Positions 54,397 to 63,678 of a DNA stretch of 64,000 nt are shown piece after piece (position 1 is the first letter of the stretch; every line of letters starts with the position of its first letter). The position numbers were made by a program, and so were the translations under genes. The notes under the pieces were generated by a model. It did no database searches. It worked only from the letters and a program-made list of their open reading frames with translations, and was not told the DNA's origin. The stretch is from Thioclava sp. GXIMD4216 (GTDB lineage: Bacteria; Pseudomonadota; Alphaproteobacteria; Rhodobacterales; Rhodobacteraceae): assembly GCF_037949285.1 (NCBI RefSeq), contig NZ_CP149926.1, forward strand, positions 2,149,501 to 2,213,500, written 5' to 3'.

Positions 54397-54611
54397 CTGT
54401 CGCCTCCGGCCCTATGGTCCACTCTCACGACCCGCCCGACTTCCATGACCTGCCCGACGGCCCACCCGACAGCCCGCCGACAGCCCGCCTGCCGAAAGAC
54501 TATGCGCAGTTCATGAAAAAAAGAAGTCAGCGCCCGCTCCCGCCTGCCCGACACCGTGCCTGCGCATGAATTTTCGGCAGCTTTCCTGCGGCAAACGGGC
54601 GGCCAATGAAA

Positions 54612-54634
54612 AACGCGCCGCAAGACGGCGCGTT
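54612..54634 (-). terminator. Terminator of bamE
   Basis: AACGCGCCG (54612-54620) pairs perfectly with CGGCGCGTT (54626-54634); TTTTCATT follows on the minus strand. The 278 bases between olsB and bamE hold no other feature. Confidence 0.85.
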
Positions 54635-54674
54635 CGATCTTGGCATGCATATGGCCCAGACGGGCGGCACCCCG

Positions 54675-55154
54675 TTAATTGTCGGGGCTGCTCGACCCCA
54701 GAAGTGTGCCGGCGTCCATACGCCCCACCGAGCCCAGCAACTGGCGGATCAGACCGATGCCCTTCACATTGGCCTCGGTCACGCGATGGGTCAGCGGCAC
54801 CACATGGCCATCCTTGAGGGTATAGCGCTCGACCCCCGACACCACGCCAGCCTTGTTGAAGCTGACAGCTAGAACCTGACGGTCGATCTCATGCGAGGCC
54901 CCCCAGCCCACACGTTTCCAGCGCGAGCCGACGTAATACCAGTCCGAGCCTTCCAGAACGCCCGAAGAGCTGGGTCGCCCGATCAGCCGGTCAAGATCGT
55001 CTTTGGTGGTTTTTCCGACCTGAACTTGCGACAGGTCTTCTTCCGTCGGCACATAGCCATGATTGCGATAGATAGGCGAACAAGCGCCAAGCCCGATCAC
55101 TGCGCAAAGGGCAACCCCCTGCATCAGGCGGCGCGGTGCGAAACCAATGCTCAC
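54675..55154 (-). CDS. bamE: Outer membrane assembly lipoprotein BamE (SmpA/OmlA)
   Basis: The 159-residue lipoprotein has a signal peptide with lipobox VIGLGAC (cysteine at about residue 25) and the SmpA/OmlA fold (VQVGKTTKDDLDRLIGRPSSSG, WYYVGSRWKRV). It is a subunit of the BAM complex that inserts beta-barrel proteins into the outer membrane. Divergent from the yceD-rpmF operon, separated by 230 bases. The tail is longer than in E. coli. Confidence 0.9.
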   Translation of the reverse strand: MSIGFAPRRLMQGVALCAVIGLGACSPIYRNHGYVPTEEDLSQVQVGKTTKDDLDRLIGRPSSSGVLEGSDWYYVGSRWKRVGWGASHEIDRQVLAVSFNKAGVVSGVERYTLKDGHVVPLTHRVTEANVKGIGLIRQLLGSVGRMDAGTLLGSSSPDN

Positions 55155-55384
55155 TGTATCCCCCTTGCCTCGCGGCCACTGGCCTTTTATCCCGATTACA
55201 ATACCTGCACACGGCCCTCAAGACCGGAACCGGTAGGTTCTGGCCCGCTTGGTGCCGGATATTGCCGGAAAAAACAACCCGCCATCGCGGCGGCCCCCCT
55301 CTTCACCCGCATCTTGCGGGCCCTGACACAGCCAAAGGCCCGCCCGGCCCCTGCCGGACAGCCCCAGACAGAAGGACACGCGTC

Positions 55385-55945
55385 ATGACAGACGGCACCC
55401 CCCTTGAAATGCCCTGGTCCCACCCCGTCGCGGTGAAAGACCTCAACGGACGCAAGCCTCTGCGCTTCGACATCTCGCCCGAACCCGCCCTGCGCAAGGA
55501 GATCGCCCAATGGGCCGATATCGTCTCGGTGGAGGCGCTGAGCTTCAAAGGCGAACTGACGCCCGCCGGCAAACATGACTTCGTTCTCAACGGCAAGCTC
55601 CACGCACGCATCACGCAATCTTGCGTCATCACGCTGGAGCCGGTCGCGGGCGAGGTGAAAGAATCGGTCAGCCGTCGCTTCCTGCGCGACTGGGTGGAAC
55701 CTACCGCCGAAGAATCGGAGATCCCCGAGGATGACAGCGCCGAGGCCCTGCCCGCGGTGATCGACCTTGCCCATGTGGCGCTCGAAGCCTTCGAACTCGG
55801 CCTGCCGCTCTATCCGCGCAAGGACGGCGCAGAGCTGGGCGAGACGGTCATCACCAAACCCGGTGAAACGCCGCTGCGCGATGAGGACCTCAAACCTTTC
55901 GCCAATCTGAAGGCTTTGATGGACAAGAAGGACGGAAACGCGTAA
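55385..55945 (+). CDS. yceD: YceD/DUF177 family protein
   Basis: The 186-residue cytoplasmic protein matches DUF177, usually encoded upstream of rpmF and involved in 23S rRNA-related processes. Visible family features are LKGELTPAGKHDFVLNGKL, a conserved cysteine in ITQSCVITLEPV and the acidic EDDSAEALPA. It shares the usual neighbours rpmF, plsX and fabH, though a 312-base gap with its own promoter lies before rpmF. Confidence 0.88.
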   Translation: MTDGTPLEMPWSHPVAVKDLNGRKPLRFDISPEPALRKEIAQWADIVSVEALSFKGELTPAGKHDFVLNGKLHARITQSCVITLEPVAGEVKESVSRRFLRDWVEPTAEESEIPEDDSAEALPAVIDLAHVALEAFELGLPLYPRKDGAELGETVITKPGETPLRDEDLKPFANLKALMDKKDGNA

Positions 55946-56257
55946 GCGGGCGGGGAACGCACGAATCCCGGCCCTTCCAAAAGGCCAGATCCCTTGGGGA
56001 CCCTCCGTCTTGGAAGGCATCTCGTACGATCAATTTGCCCCGTATCGGGCAGGCCGGACCTTGCCGCGAAAAATCTAGGCCCAAGCCCCAAGAAAGGGCT
56101 TGCACCTTTGGAAAATCGCAGTATGTTCCCGGCCTCATTCGAGTTTTGGGTTCACACCAGAGTCGCCGCAAGCGTCTATCGGGTGAAACACCAGGAAAAT
56201 CACGGCTTTACGGCCACCAACGCGGGCGATGCGCCCCCTAACATCCGAGGTTGAGAC
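55946..56257. other. 312-base spacer between yceD and rpmF with the rpmF promoter
   Basis: No gene is seen here. Its main feature is a sigma-70-like promoter (56100-56127). The rpmF mRNA leader would be about 125 bases long. Confidence 0.55.
56100..56127 (+). promoter_or_regulatory. Sigma-70-like promoter of rpmF-plsX-fabH
   Basis: TTGCAC (56100-56105) and TATGTT (56122-56127) are separated by 16 bases, within the spacer before rpmF. Both boxes are close to the consensus. Confidence 0.5.
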
Positions 56258-56464
56258 ATGGCTGTCCCTCAGAATAAAGTCACGCGCTCCCGCCGCAACA
56301 TGCGCCGCGCGCATGACGCACTTGTTGCTGCAAATCCGGCTGAATGCCCGAACTGCGGCGAACTGAAGCGCCCGCACCACGTTTGTGGCGCTTGCGGCCA
56401 CTACGACGACCGCGAAGTCGTCGCAGCTGCTGACGAAGTCGATCTGGACGACGACGCGGCATAA
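56258..56464 (+). CDS. rpmF: 50S ribosomal protein L32
   Basis: The 68-residue protein begins [20 protein letters not shown] and has a zinc-ribbon-like [18 protein letters not shown] with four cysteines. Its tail is acidic. plsX follows about 30 bases later. Standard for the family. Confidence 0.97.
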   Translation: MAVPQNKVTRSRRNMRRAHDALVAANPAECPNCGELKRPHHVCGACGHYDDREVVAAADEVDLDDDAA

Positions 56465-56494
56465 GCCGCGTTGCCCGACGACACAGCTATCGGC

Positions 56495-57655
56495 ATGCTT
56501 AATCGGCAAGACCAATCGCTGGACGCAGGGCAGGATACGACTGCTGTGACGCAGGGTCGCGATGCGACCGCAGCGCCGGAGCAATCCGGCGCTATCGTCA
56601 TTTCTGTCGATGCGATGGGGGGCGATCATGGCCCTTCCGTCGTGGTCGACGGGGTTGCGCGCGCGTCCAAGAAGTCTCCTGAACTGCGCTTCCTGCTCAA
56701 CGGCCCCGAAGCGGAGCTTAAAAGCCTCGTCGATGCACGTGGTCTGGGCAAGGTTGTCACCATTCGCCACGCCAGTGATGTGGTGCGGATGGAGGACAAG
56801 CCCTCTCAGGTCATGCGCAATGGCAAGGACAGCTCCATGTGGGCCTCCGTCGATGCCGTGCGCGAGAAATCGGCGCAGGTGGCGGTGAGCTGCGGCAATA
56901 CCGGCGCGCTGATGGCGCTGTCGATGCTGCGCCTGCGCAAGCTGCCGGGCGTGAACCGCCCCGCCATTGCCAGCTTCTGGCCCTCGCAGAATTCTGCGGG
57001 CTGGTGCGTCATGCTGGATATGGGCGCCGATATCAAAGCCGATGCGCCCGACCTGCTGACCTATGCGCTGATGGGCAGTTCCTACTGCCGCAATGCACTC
57101 AATATCGAGCGCCCGCGTGTGGGGCTGCTGAATGTCGGCACCGAAGAACATAAGGGCCGCGCCGAGCTGAAAGAAGCTTACGGCCTGTGCCGTGATGCGC
57201 AGGCGCGCGGTGATTTCGAATTTGTGGGCTTCGTCGAGGGTAGTGACCTGTCCTCCAACAAAGCTGACGTCATTGTGACTGACGGATTTACCGGCAATAT
57301 CGCCCTGAAAACCGGCGAAGGCACGGCCAAACTGGCCGGTCGCCTGCTGAAAGAGGCGCTGACCTCTTCGGTCTTGTCGAAGCTGGGGGCGATGCTGGCG
57401 ATGAAGTCGCTCAAACGCCTGTCTGAAAAGATCGATCCGCGCCGCGCCAATGGCGGGGTATTCCTTGGCCTGAACGGCACGGTCGTGAAATCGCATGGCT
57501 CTGCCGATGCGCTCGGGGTTGCCGCAGCGATTGATCTGGCGGCCCGTCTTGCGGCGTCCGGTTTTGCCGAAAGGCTCGCGGCGCGGGTTGCAAGTGACAT
57601 GCCCATTGGGCAGGATGCCGCGCAAGGCGACGCTGCCAATTCTAAAAACGAGTAA
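56495..57655 (+). CDS. plsX: Phosphate acyltransferase PlsX
   Basis: The enzyme (386 residues from ATG 56495) converts acyl-ACP to acyl-phosphate for phospholipid synthesis. Key stretches are ISVDAMGGDHGPSVVV, SCGNTGALMA and VTDGFTGNIALKTGEG. A TTG at 56471 would add 8 residues; neither start has a strong ribosome site. fabH follows 4 bases after the stop. Confidence 0.95.
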   Translation: MLNRQDQSLDAGQDTTAVTQGRDATAAPEQSGAIVISVDAMGGDHGPSVVVDGVARASKKSPELRFLLNGPEAELKSLVDARGLGKVVTIRHASDVVRMEDKPSQVMRNGKDSSMWASVDAVREKSAQVAVSCGNTGALMALSMLRLRKLPGVNRPAIASFWPSQNSAGWCVMLDMGADIKADAPDLLTYALMGSSYCRNALNIERPRVGLLNVGTEEHKGRAELKEAYGLCRDAQARGDFEFVGFVEGSDLSSNKADVIVTDGFTGNIALKTGEGTAKLAGRLLKEALTSSVLSKLGAMLAMKSLKRLSEKIDPRRANGGVFLGLNGTVVKSHGSADALGVAAAIDLAARLAASGFAERLAARVASDMPIGQDAAQGDAANSKNE

Positions 57656-57659
57656 TCGA

Positions 57660-58634
57660 ATGACTATCAGAGCTGTGGTCCGTGGTGTCGGGCATTACCT
57701 GCCCGAGCGCATTGTCGAAAATGCCGAATTCGAGACCAAGCTTGAAACGTCGGATGAATGGATCCGCTCGCGCACCGGCATCGAGCGGCGCCATTTCGCC
57801 GCCGAAGGCGAGACCACCTCGCAACTGGCGATCAAGGCCGCCGAAGCCGCATTGAAACATGCGGGCATGAGCGTCGAGGATATCGACGCGATTGTCGTGG
57901 CGACCTCCACCCCCGATTTCACCTTCCCCTCCGTGGCGACAATGGTGCAGGCGGGGCTCGGCTCGACCCGCGGTTTTGCCTATGACGTGCAGGCGGTCTG
58001 TGCGGGGTTCATCTTCGCGCTGACCAATGCCAACGGGCTGATCGTCTCGGGTCAGGCAGAGCGCGTGCTGGTGATCGGGGCCGAGACCTTCTCGCGCATT
58101 ATGGACTGGGAAGACCGCTCGACCTGCGTGCTGTTCGGGGATGGTGCGGGCGCGCTGATTCTGGAAGCGGCCGAAGGCACCGGCACGGTCAATGACCGTG
58201 GCATTCTGGCCTCGGATCTGCACTCGGATGGGCGCTATCGCGAGCTTCTTTATGTCGATGGTGGCGTGTCCAGCACCGGCACCACCGGCCATCTGCGGAT
58301 GCAGGGCAATCAGGTCTTCCGCCATGCGGTCACCAAACTTGCCCAGACCGCGCATACGGCCTTGGACAAGCTTGGCCTGTCGGGCAATGATGTGGACTGG
58401 ATCGTGCCGCATCAGGCCAATCTGCGCATCATTTCCGCTACGGCGGAAAAAATGGGCGTTCCGATGGAGCGCGTGGTCGTCACCGTGCAAGATCATGGCA
58501 ACACCTCGGCAGCCTCCATCCCGCTGGCCCTGTCGGTCGGTGCCTCCGAGGGCAAGCTGAAGACCGGCGAGATCGTCGTGGTCGAGGCGATTGGCGGCGG
58601 TCTGGCATGGGGATCGGTGGTTCTGCGCTGGTAA
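57660..58634 (+). CDS. fabH: 3-oxoacyl-ACP synthase III
   Basis: The 324-residue enzyme starts fatty acid synthesis by joining acetyl-CoA and malonyl-ACP. The catalytic cysteine is in VQAVCAGFIFAL, the histidine in VPHQANLRI and the asparagine in DHGNTSAASIP. Longer frames upstream are plsX in another phase. The operon continues from plsX and precedes ihfA. Confidence 0.96.
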   Translation: MTIRAVVRGVGHYLPERIVENAEFETKLETSDEWIRSRTGIERRHFAAEGETTSQLAIKAAEAALKHAGMSVEDIDAIVVATSTPDFTFPSVATMVQAGLGSTRGFAYDVQAVCAGFIFALTNANGLIVSGQAERVLVIGAETFSRIMDWEDRSTCVLFGDGAGALILEAAEGTGTVNDRGILASDLHSDGRYRELLYVDGGVSSTGTTGHLRMQGNQVFRHAVTKLAQTAHTALDKLGLSGNDVDWIVPHQANLRIISATAEKMGVPMERVVVTVQDHGNTSAASIPLALSVGASEGKLKTGEIVVVEAIGGGLAWGSVVLRW

Positions 58635-58759
58635 GCCGCGCCCAAAATCCGGCAAAACCCGACATTATCTCCTGGGAAAGACCGGCCAAGGCACTGGCGA
58701 TATTGACTTTGCTGACCGACAGCCCCATCCTTGAGTGAAAATTCTTCTCAGGGGGCGAT

Positions 58760-59059
58760 ATGTCCAAAACACTGACCCGTATGGATCTAAGCGAGGCTGT
58801 CTTCCGCGAAGTCGGCCTGTCGCGCAATGAATCGGCCCAACTGGTCGAGGATGTGCTACAACATATCTCCGACGCGCTTGTCGCAGGCGAGACGGTAAAG
58901 ATCTCGTCCTTCGGCACATTCTCCATCCGCGACAAAGCCTCGCGCATGGGTCGCAATCCCAAGACCGGCGAAGAAGTTCCGATCAGCCCGCGTCGGGTGC
59001 TGAGCTTCCGCCCCTCCCATCTGATGAAAGACCGTGTGGCCGACGGCAACTCGAACTGA
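58760..59059 (+). CDS. ihfA: Integration host factor subunit alpha
   Basis: The 99-residue DNA-bending protein shows [28 protein letters not shown], the beta-arm [14 protein letters not shown] with the DNA-intercalating proline, and RRVLSFRPS. With IhfB it bends DNA at specific sites. It has its own 125-base upstream region and a weak hairpin after it. Confidence 0.93.
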   Translation: MSKTLTRMDLSEAVFREVGLSRNESAQLVEDVLQHISDALVAGETVKISSFGTFSIRDKASRMGRNPKTGEEVPISPRRVLSFRPSHLMKDRVADGNSN

Positions 59060-59075
59060 TCCGATCAGGTGACCT

Positions 59076-59094
59076 GCGCCCCCGAATGGGGTGC
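59076..59094 (+). terminator. Weak hairpin after ihfA
   Basis: Seven pairs (59076-59082 with 59088-59094, one G-U) around a 5-base loop, followed by CTTT. Confidence 0.4.
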
Positions 59095-59144
59095 CTTTAG
59101 ACAAGCCCGGCCCCAGCAGCGTCCGGGAAAGGAATTGACGAGTC

Positions 59145-60476
59145 ATGGCAAAAGCTGCCGATGCCTTCCGGACGATCTCTGAAACTTCCGAGATCGTTGG
59201 CGTCCCATCGCATGTCCTGCGGTTTTGGGAGGGGAAATTCCCACAGGTCAAGCCAACCAAGCGGGCTGGCAACCGCCGCTATTACCGCCCCGATGATATC
59301 GCGCTTTTGTCAGGTATCCGCAAGCTTCTGCACGAAGACGGGCTGACCATACGTGGCGTGCAGAAAGTGCTCAAGGAGCAGGGCGTGCGCCATGTCTGCG
59401 ATCTCGGGCGGCTCCATCTTCCGCCGGACGACGCCCCAGACGCGCCCTTTGCGCAGCCTGCGCCCCCCCTTTCCGACATGCCGCGCGCGGCGTCCCCCCT
59501 GCCTTCAGATGCGCCCTTGCCGTGGGATGAAAGCGCCGTGCACGGGACACAGCCGCTTTCTGCCCCCGAGGCTCCGCCCCCCACGCATCCGCCGCTGGCA
59601 GCCCCCGCAGGGAGCCTGCCGGACGCGATGACGGACCCGGACTTCGCGGTGCCCGCACATACGGTTTCTGTCGAGAAGACCGCAGAGCCGGATCACGACG
59701 CCCCGTCCACACCGGAGCCGCAGGCAGAGGAAGCTCCGGACGCCCCCATATCTCCCCCCGAGACGGAGGTTATCGCGCCCGACCTCAACGCGGCTACAGA
59801 CACTCCCTGCCAGACGGAGCCGCAAGCGGCGTCCGAAGGCGCGCTGCAGCCGCATGACTTTCTGCCCGAGCTGGAACCGGCAGAGGGCGAAGAGGTGATG
59901 GACACGCTTCCCGACACCCCTGCCCAGCCCGCGCACGCCGCCTCGCTCGTCCCCGAGCCAGAGGTTCCGGACGGGCCGAGCTTTGCCGATGTCTGGGAAC
60001 AGACACCGCTTTTCGCCGACGAGACCGACGCGGATGACGATGACGACATCTCGGCTCTGATCGAGGACGAAGAAGACATCTCTTCCCCCGCGATTCTTCC
60101 CGAGGCGATGGAAACTGCACCCTCGGAACCGGAGGGGGAGGCCGAGGATCACGACGCACCGGAACAGGCAGTTCCCGAACTGGCAGAACCGGAGCTGGCA
60201 GAGCCGGAGCTGGCAGAGCCGCAAGTCGCACAGCCCCCCGCCCCCCCGCGGCCCAGTGCCGAGCAAAGCGCCGCAGCCCTTGCCACGGTCACCCTGCCCC
60301 AAAGCGATGGTGCCGGGGTCGCAGCTTTGCCGCCCACGCGAATCTCGGTGCTGGTGGCCCGTATCTCGACCATCAAGCCCGACCGGATGACCCGCACAGA
60401 GCAGGTCGCCCTGTCGCGGGCGGTCGATAAACTGCATGCATTGCGGCGTGAATTGTCGCGCGAAATCCGGCCCTGA
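59145..60476 (+). CDS. MerR-family regulator with long acidic Pro-rich C-terminus
   Basis: The 443-residue protein has an N-terminal MerR-type HTH of about residues 8-75 ([44 protein letters not shown]). It is followed by ~300 residues rich in Pro, Glu, Ala and Asp, which are probably disordered. A short ordered end ([38 protein letters not shown]) closes it. Three tandem copies of LAEPE-type units occur at 60180-60224. This MerR gene is always near ihfA and tRNA-Pro in related genomes; its targets are not known. Confidence 0.8.
   Translation: MAKAADAFRTISETSEIVGVPSHVLRFWEGKFPQVKPTKRAGNRRYYRPDDIALLSGIRKLLHEDGLTIRGVQKVLKEQGVRHVCDLGRLHLPPDDAPDAPFAQPAPPLSDMPRAASPLPSDAPLPWDESAVHGTQPLSAPEAPPPTHPPLAAPAGSLPDAMTDPDFAVPAHTVSVEKTAEPDHDAPSTPEPQAEEAPDAPISPPETEVIAPDLNAATDTPCQTEPQAASEGALQPHDFLPELEPAEGEEVMDTLPDTPAQPAHAASLVPEPEVPDGPSFADVWEQTPLFADETDADDDDDISALIEDEEDISSPAILPEAMETAPSEPEGEAEDHDAPEQAVPELAEPELAEPELAEPQVAQPPAPPRPSAEQSAAALATVTLPQSDGAGVAALPPTRISVLVARISTIKPDRMTRTEQVALSRAVDKLHALRRELSREIRP
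60180..60224 (+). repeat. Three 15-base tandem repeats in the MerR gene tail
   Basis: CTGGCAGARCCGGAG-type units begin at 60180, 60195 and 60210 (third ends CAA) and encode [10 protein letters not shown] and LAEPQ. In-frame repeats of this kind can vary in number by slippage. Confidence 0.85.
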
Positions 60477-60579
60477 AGGGTTTTTCGCCGTTTTCGGGAA
60501 AGCAGATGAAAAAAGACGAAAAAATCTTCGATTTCGGTCTTGCGCCCCGCGCCGCTTTCCCTCTATATGCGCCTCATGT

Positions 60580-60657
60580 CGGGCCATGGCGCAGCCTGGT
60601 TAGCGCGTCCGTCTGGGGGACGGAAGGCCGTGAGTTCGAATCTCGCTGGCCCGACCA
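60580..60657 (+). tRNA. tRNA-Pro (anticodon GGG)
   Basis: A full 78-nt cloverleaf is formed. The acceptor stem is CGGGCCA/TGGCCCG, the D stem GCGC/GCGC, and the anticodon stem TCCGT/ACGGA with loop CTGGGGG. The T stem is GTGAG/CTCGC. CCA is encoded at 60655-60657. It reads CCC. Confidence 0.95.
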
Positions 60658-60661
60658 CCGA

Positions 60662-60687
60662 AACACCCACCCTTTGGGGTGGGTGTT
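60662..60687 (+). terminator. Terminator after tRNA-Pro
   Basis: An 11-base perfect stem (60662-60672 with 60677-60687) around TTTG, just after the tRNA. Its T-run is short. Confidence 0.75.
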
Positions 60688-60750
60688 CGCTTATCCGGAT
60701 CTGCCGAACGGGCCCACCCCCTGCCCGAGCATGACGATGGAGAGCCGCCC

Positions 60751-61827
60751 ATGACCCTTGGTGTTTTGTCCGATACCGCCATCGAGGCGATGATCTCCAA
60801 GCAGGAAATCCGTGCCGCAACGCCGGTGATCCCCGAACAGATCCAGCCCGCCAGCCTTGACCTGCGACTGGGCCATGTCGCCTATCGCGTGCGCGCCTCC
60901 TTCCTTGCGGGGCGCGGCACCTGCGTGACCGACAAGCTGGCGGATTTCGAGATGCACCGGATGGACCTGTCCAACGGAGCGGTCCTTGAAAAGGGCTGCG
61001 TCTATCTGGTGCCCTTGATGGAATCGCTCAGCCTGCCCGAAGGCATCAGCGCGGTGGCCAATGCGAAATCCTCGACCGGACGGCTGGACCTGCTGACCCG
61101 CGTCATCACCGATCATGGCACCGAATTCGACCGTATCCCCGATGGCTATCAGGGGCCTCTTTTTGCCGAAATCTGCCCGCGCAGTTTTTCGGTGCTGGTA
61201 CGGCCCGGAATGCGGCTCAACCAGATCCGCTTCTCGGGCGGTCAGGCGGCGCTTTCGGATGACGAGCTGCGCGCGCTGCATATGGTCGAGCCGCTGGTCA
61301 GCGGACAAGCGGTCATCGACCACGGCCTGGGCTTCTCGGTCGATCTGCGTCCCGAGACGGGCGATCTGGTAGGCTACCGCGCCAAGCCCCATACAGGCGT
61401 CATCGATCTGGACCGGATCGGGGCCTATAATCCGACCGAGTTCTGGGAAGAGCTACACACCAGCGAAGGCCGTATCATCCTCGACCCAGGTGCGTTCTAT
61501 ATCCTCGTCTCGCGCGAATCGGTGACGATTCCTCCCGATTTTGCTGCCGAGATGGCGCCCTATCTGGCGATGGTGGGCGAGTTCCGTGTGCATTACGCGG
61601 GCTTCTTCGACCCGGGGTTCGGACATGGGGCGGCAGGGGGCATCGGCTCGCGCGGGGTGCTGGAAGTCCGTTGCCACGAGGCCCCCTTTGTTCTGGAACA
61701 CGGGCAGATCGTGGGCCGTCTGGTCTATGAACATATGGCCGAGCGCCCCAAACGCCTTTACGGCGCGGATCTGAAATCGAACTACCAAGGCCAAGGGCTG
61801 AAGCTCGCCAAGCATTTCAAGTCATAA
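60751..61827 (+). CDS. dcd: dCTP deaminase-like protein with two dUTPase-fold domains
   Basis: The 358-residue protein is about twice the length of E. coli Dcd. The first half has AVANAKSSTGRLDLLTRVIT, the region for the catalytic serine-arginine, and DGYQGPLFAEI. The second half has HYAGFFDPGFGHGAAGG, another Dcd-type motif. It would deaminate dCTP to dUTP or both to dUMP, supplying thymidylate synthesis. Which half is active is unclear, since motif parts are split. GGAGA lies before ATG 60751. Confidence 0.85.
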   Translation: MTLGVLSDTAIEAMISKQEIRAATPVIPEQIQPASLDLRLGHVAYRVRASFLAGRGTCVTDKLADFEMHRMDLSNGAVLEKGCVYLVPLMESLSLPEGISAVANAKSSTGRLDLLTRVITDHGTEFDRIPDGYQGPLFAEICPRSFSVLVRPGMRLNQIRFSGGQAALSDDELRALHMVEPLVSGQAVIDHGLGFSVDLRPETGDLVGYRAKPHTGVIDLDRIGAYNPTEFWEELHTSEGRIILDPGAFYILVSRESVTIPPDFAAEMAPYLAMVGEFRVHYAGFFDPGFGHGAAGGIGSRGVLEVRCHEAPFVLEHGQIVGRLVYEHMAERPKRLYGADLKSNYQGQGLKLAKHFKS

Positions 61828-62009
61828 GTCCGGCCCGTGGCCTAAGCACGCACGCCCCAGAAGACGCGTTTCATATCGCGTGTGCCGCGTTCTTTGCGCC
61901 ACGCGGCGCGCCTCTGGCGACCCCGCTTGTAACGACGCAGGATGTGCCACACCGGATATGACACACAGAGGGTGCCGCCCTTAGCGGTGCCCCCTAGCGG
62001 TGAAACATC
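61828..62009. other. 182-base spacer after dcd
   Basis: No gene is visible. Near its end CCCTTAGCGGTG and CCCCTAGCGGTG occur as direct near-repeats at about 61976-61998. I see no role for them. Confidence 0.3.
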
Positions 62010-62222
62010 CTAAAACCTGCGGCCCAGCTTGGTCATGCGTGCCAAACGGCGTGCATTTCCGGCCATTTTGCGCAGTTGTTGCTGTTTCCTGCGCTCTTCG
62101 GGGGTCAACGGCGTATCGTCGTTGCGGCCCTTGCGCGACGCCCTTTCGATGCCTTTGTTGATCCCGTAGTTTATGCCACGCCGCAAAAGCTGGTTGAAGA
62201 TCATCCGCAGGATCTGTTGCAT
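62010..62222 (-). CDS. Small basic conserved protein, unknown
   Basis: The 70-residue protein is strongly basic and helical: MQQILRMIFNQLLRRG then KGIERASRKGRN and RKQQQLRKMAGNARRLARMTKLGRRF. It is the last gene of the run nagZ, scpA, scpB, with 11 bases after scpB. Possibly a nucleic-acid-binding or membrane-surface peptide. No recognised domain. Confidence 0.65.
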   Translation of the reverse strand: MQQILRMIFNQLLRRGINYGINKGIERASRKGRNDDTPLTPEERRKQQQLRKMAGNARRLARMTKLGRRF

Positions 62223-62233
62223 CGCTCTGGCTC

Positions 62234-62902
62234 CTATTCCTCGAACATCTCGCTTTGTCCGGCCTGTCCGGTGGCGATATCTTCCTCGTCATCCTCGACC
62301 TCCTCGCCCGGCATCCGTCTGCTATCAAGCAATCCGGCGCTGCGAAGTTCCGCAAGAGCGGGCAGATCACGGGCGGATTCGAGGCTGAAATGGTCAAGGA
62401 AGCTTTGCGTCACCACAAATGTCACCGGACGGCCCGGCGTCATCCGCCGTCGCCCGAAACGGATCCAGTCGAGCTCCAGCAGCAGATCAAGGGTCCCGCG
62501 CGAGACAGCCACCCCCCTGATCTCCTCGATTTCGGCGCGGGTGACCGGCTGGTGATAGGCGATAATCGCCAGGGTCTCGGTAGCGGCCCGCGAGAGTTTG
62601 CGCTGCTCCACCGTTTCCTTGTGCAGCAGGAAGGACATATCGGGGGCGGTGCGCATCGCCCAGCCTTCCCCCACCCGCACGACCTGCACGCCACGCCCCT
62701 CATAACGGGCGCGCACGTTTTCCAGCGCCTCGCGCGGGTCGGACCCTACGGGCATGCGCGATTGCATCTCGCGCGTGGTGATCGGCTCGGGGGTGGCAAA
62801 CAGCATCGCCTCCACCATGCGCTCCTGTGCCTCCATCGCGGGGGCGGAAAACAGCTGCGGCTCGCGCTCTTCGGCGGAAACGGTTTCTACAGGATCACTC
62901 AT
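62234..62902 (-). CDS. scpB: SMC-Scp complex subunit ScpB
   Basis: The 222-residue kleisin partner has two winged-helix domains (MVEAMLFATPEPITTREM; ETLAIIAYHQPVTRAEIEEIRGV). It works with ScpA and SMC in chromosome condensation and segregation. Its start overlaps scpA by 4 bases. The tail is acidic. Confidence 0.93.
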   Translation of the reverse strand: MSDPVETVSAEEREPQLFSAPAMEAQERMVEAMLFATPEPITTREMQSRMPVGSDPREALENVRARYEGRGVQVVRVGEGWAMRTAPDMSFLLHKETVEQRKLSRAATETLAIIAYHQPVTRAEIEEIRGVAVSRGTLDLLLELDWIRFGRRRMTPGRPVTFVVTQSFLDHFSLESARDLPALAELRSAGLLDSRRMPGEEVEDDEEDIATGQAGQSEMFEE

Positions 62903-63678
62903 GATGTTTTCCGGATAGAGATGGGGGAAAAGGTTTCGGATTGCCGCAGTTCGACCACGCCCTGTTTGGCAAGTTCCAGCGACGCCGCAAAGGTGGCCGC
63001 CGTGGCCGAGCGCCTGCGCGCAGGGTCCACCCGCCAGCTTTCGGGCAGGTAGCTTGACAGATCCATCCACTCGCCCGCATAGCCCAGCAGGTCGCGGAGC
63101 TGTTCAAGCGCCTGTTCCATCGTAAAGATATTGCGCCGGTCAAAGGCATAGGGGCGGAATTCGTCGCGGGTGCGCACGCGCGAATAGGCGCGCATCAGAT
63201 CCATCAGCGTGGCGGAATAGGTGATCTTTTTCACCCGCACCACCTCTTCGGAAATCCCGCGGGCAAAGACGTCCCGACCCAGTTGGTCACGCGCCATCAA
63301 CTGCGCTGCGGCATCGCGCATCGCTTCCAGCCGTTCCAGCTGGAAGGCCAGATGCGCGGCCATATCCTCGGCAGAGGGGCCCTCGGCATCGGGTTCGGGC
63401 GGCAGCAAAAGGCGCGATTTCAGATAGGCCAGCCACGCCGCCATCACCAGATAATCGGCGGCCAGTTCGATCCGTAACGCGCGTGCATGGTCGACAAAGG
63501 CCAGATATTGCTCGGCCAGCGCCAGCACGGAGATCTTGCGCAGATCCACCTTCTGGCTGCGGGACAATGTCAGCAACAGATCAAGCGGGCCTTCGAAGCC
63601 GTTGACATCAATGATCAGCGCCTCGGCAGCCAGACGGTCAGCCACGCGGCCATCTTGCGATTTCGGACGATCGGCCAT
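62899..63678 (-). CDS. scpA: Segregation and condensation protein ScpA
   Basis: The 259-residue kleisin starts the conserved VNGFEGPLDLLLTLSRSQKVDLRKISVLALAEQYL and has a C-terminal winged helix that binds the SMC head. It bridges SMC heads with ScpB. Its start overlaps the nagZ stop (TGATG), suggesting coupled translation. Confidence 0.94.
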   Translation of the reverse strand: MADRPKSQDGRVADRLAAEALIIDVNGFEGPLDLLLTLSRSQKVDLRKISVLALAEQYLAFVDHARALRIELAADYLVMAAWLAYLKSRLLLPPEPDAEGPSAEDMAAHLAFQLERLEAMRDAAAQLMARDQLGRDVFARGISEEVVRVKKITYSATLMDLMRAYSRVRTRDEFRPYAFDRRNIFTMEQALEQLRDLLGYAGEWMDLSSYLPESWRVDPARRRSATAATFAASLELAKQGVVELRQSETFSPISIRKTS

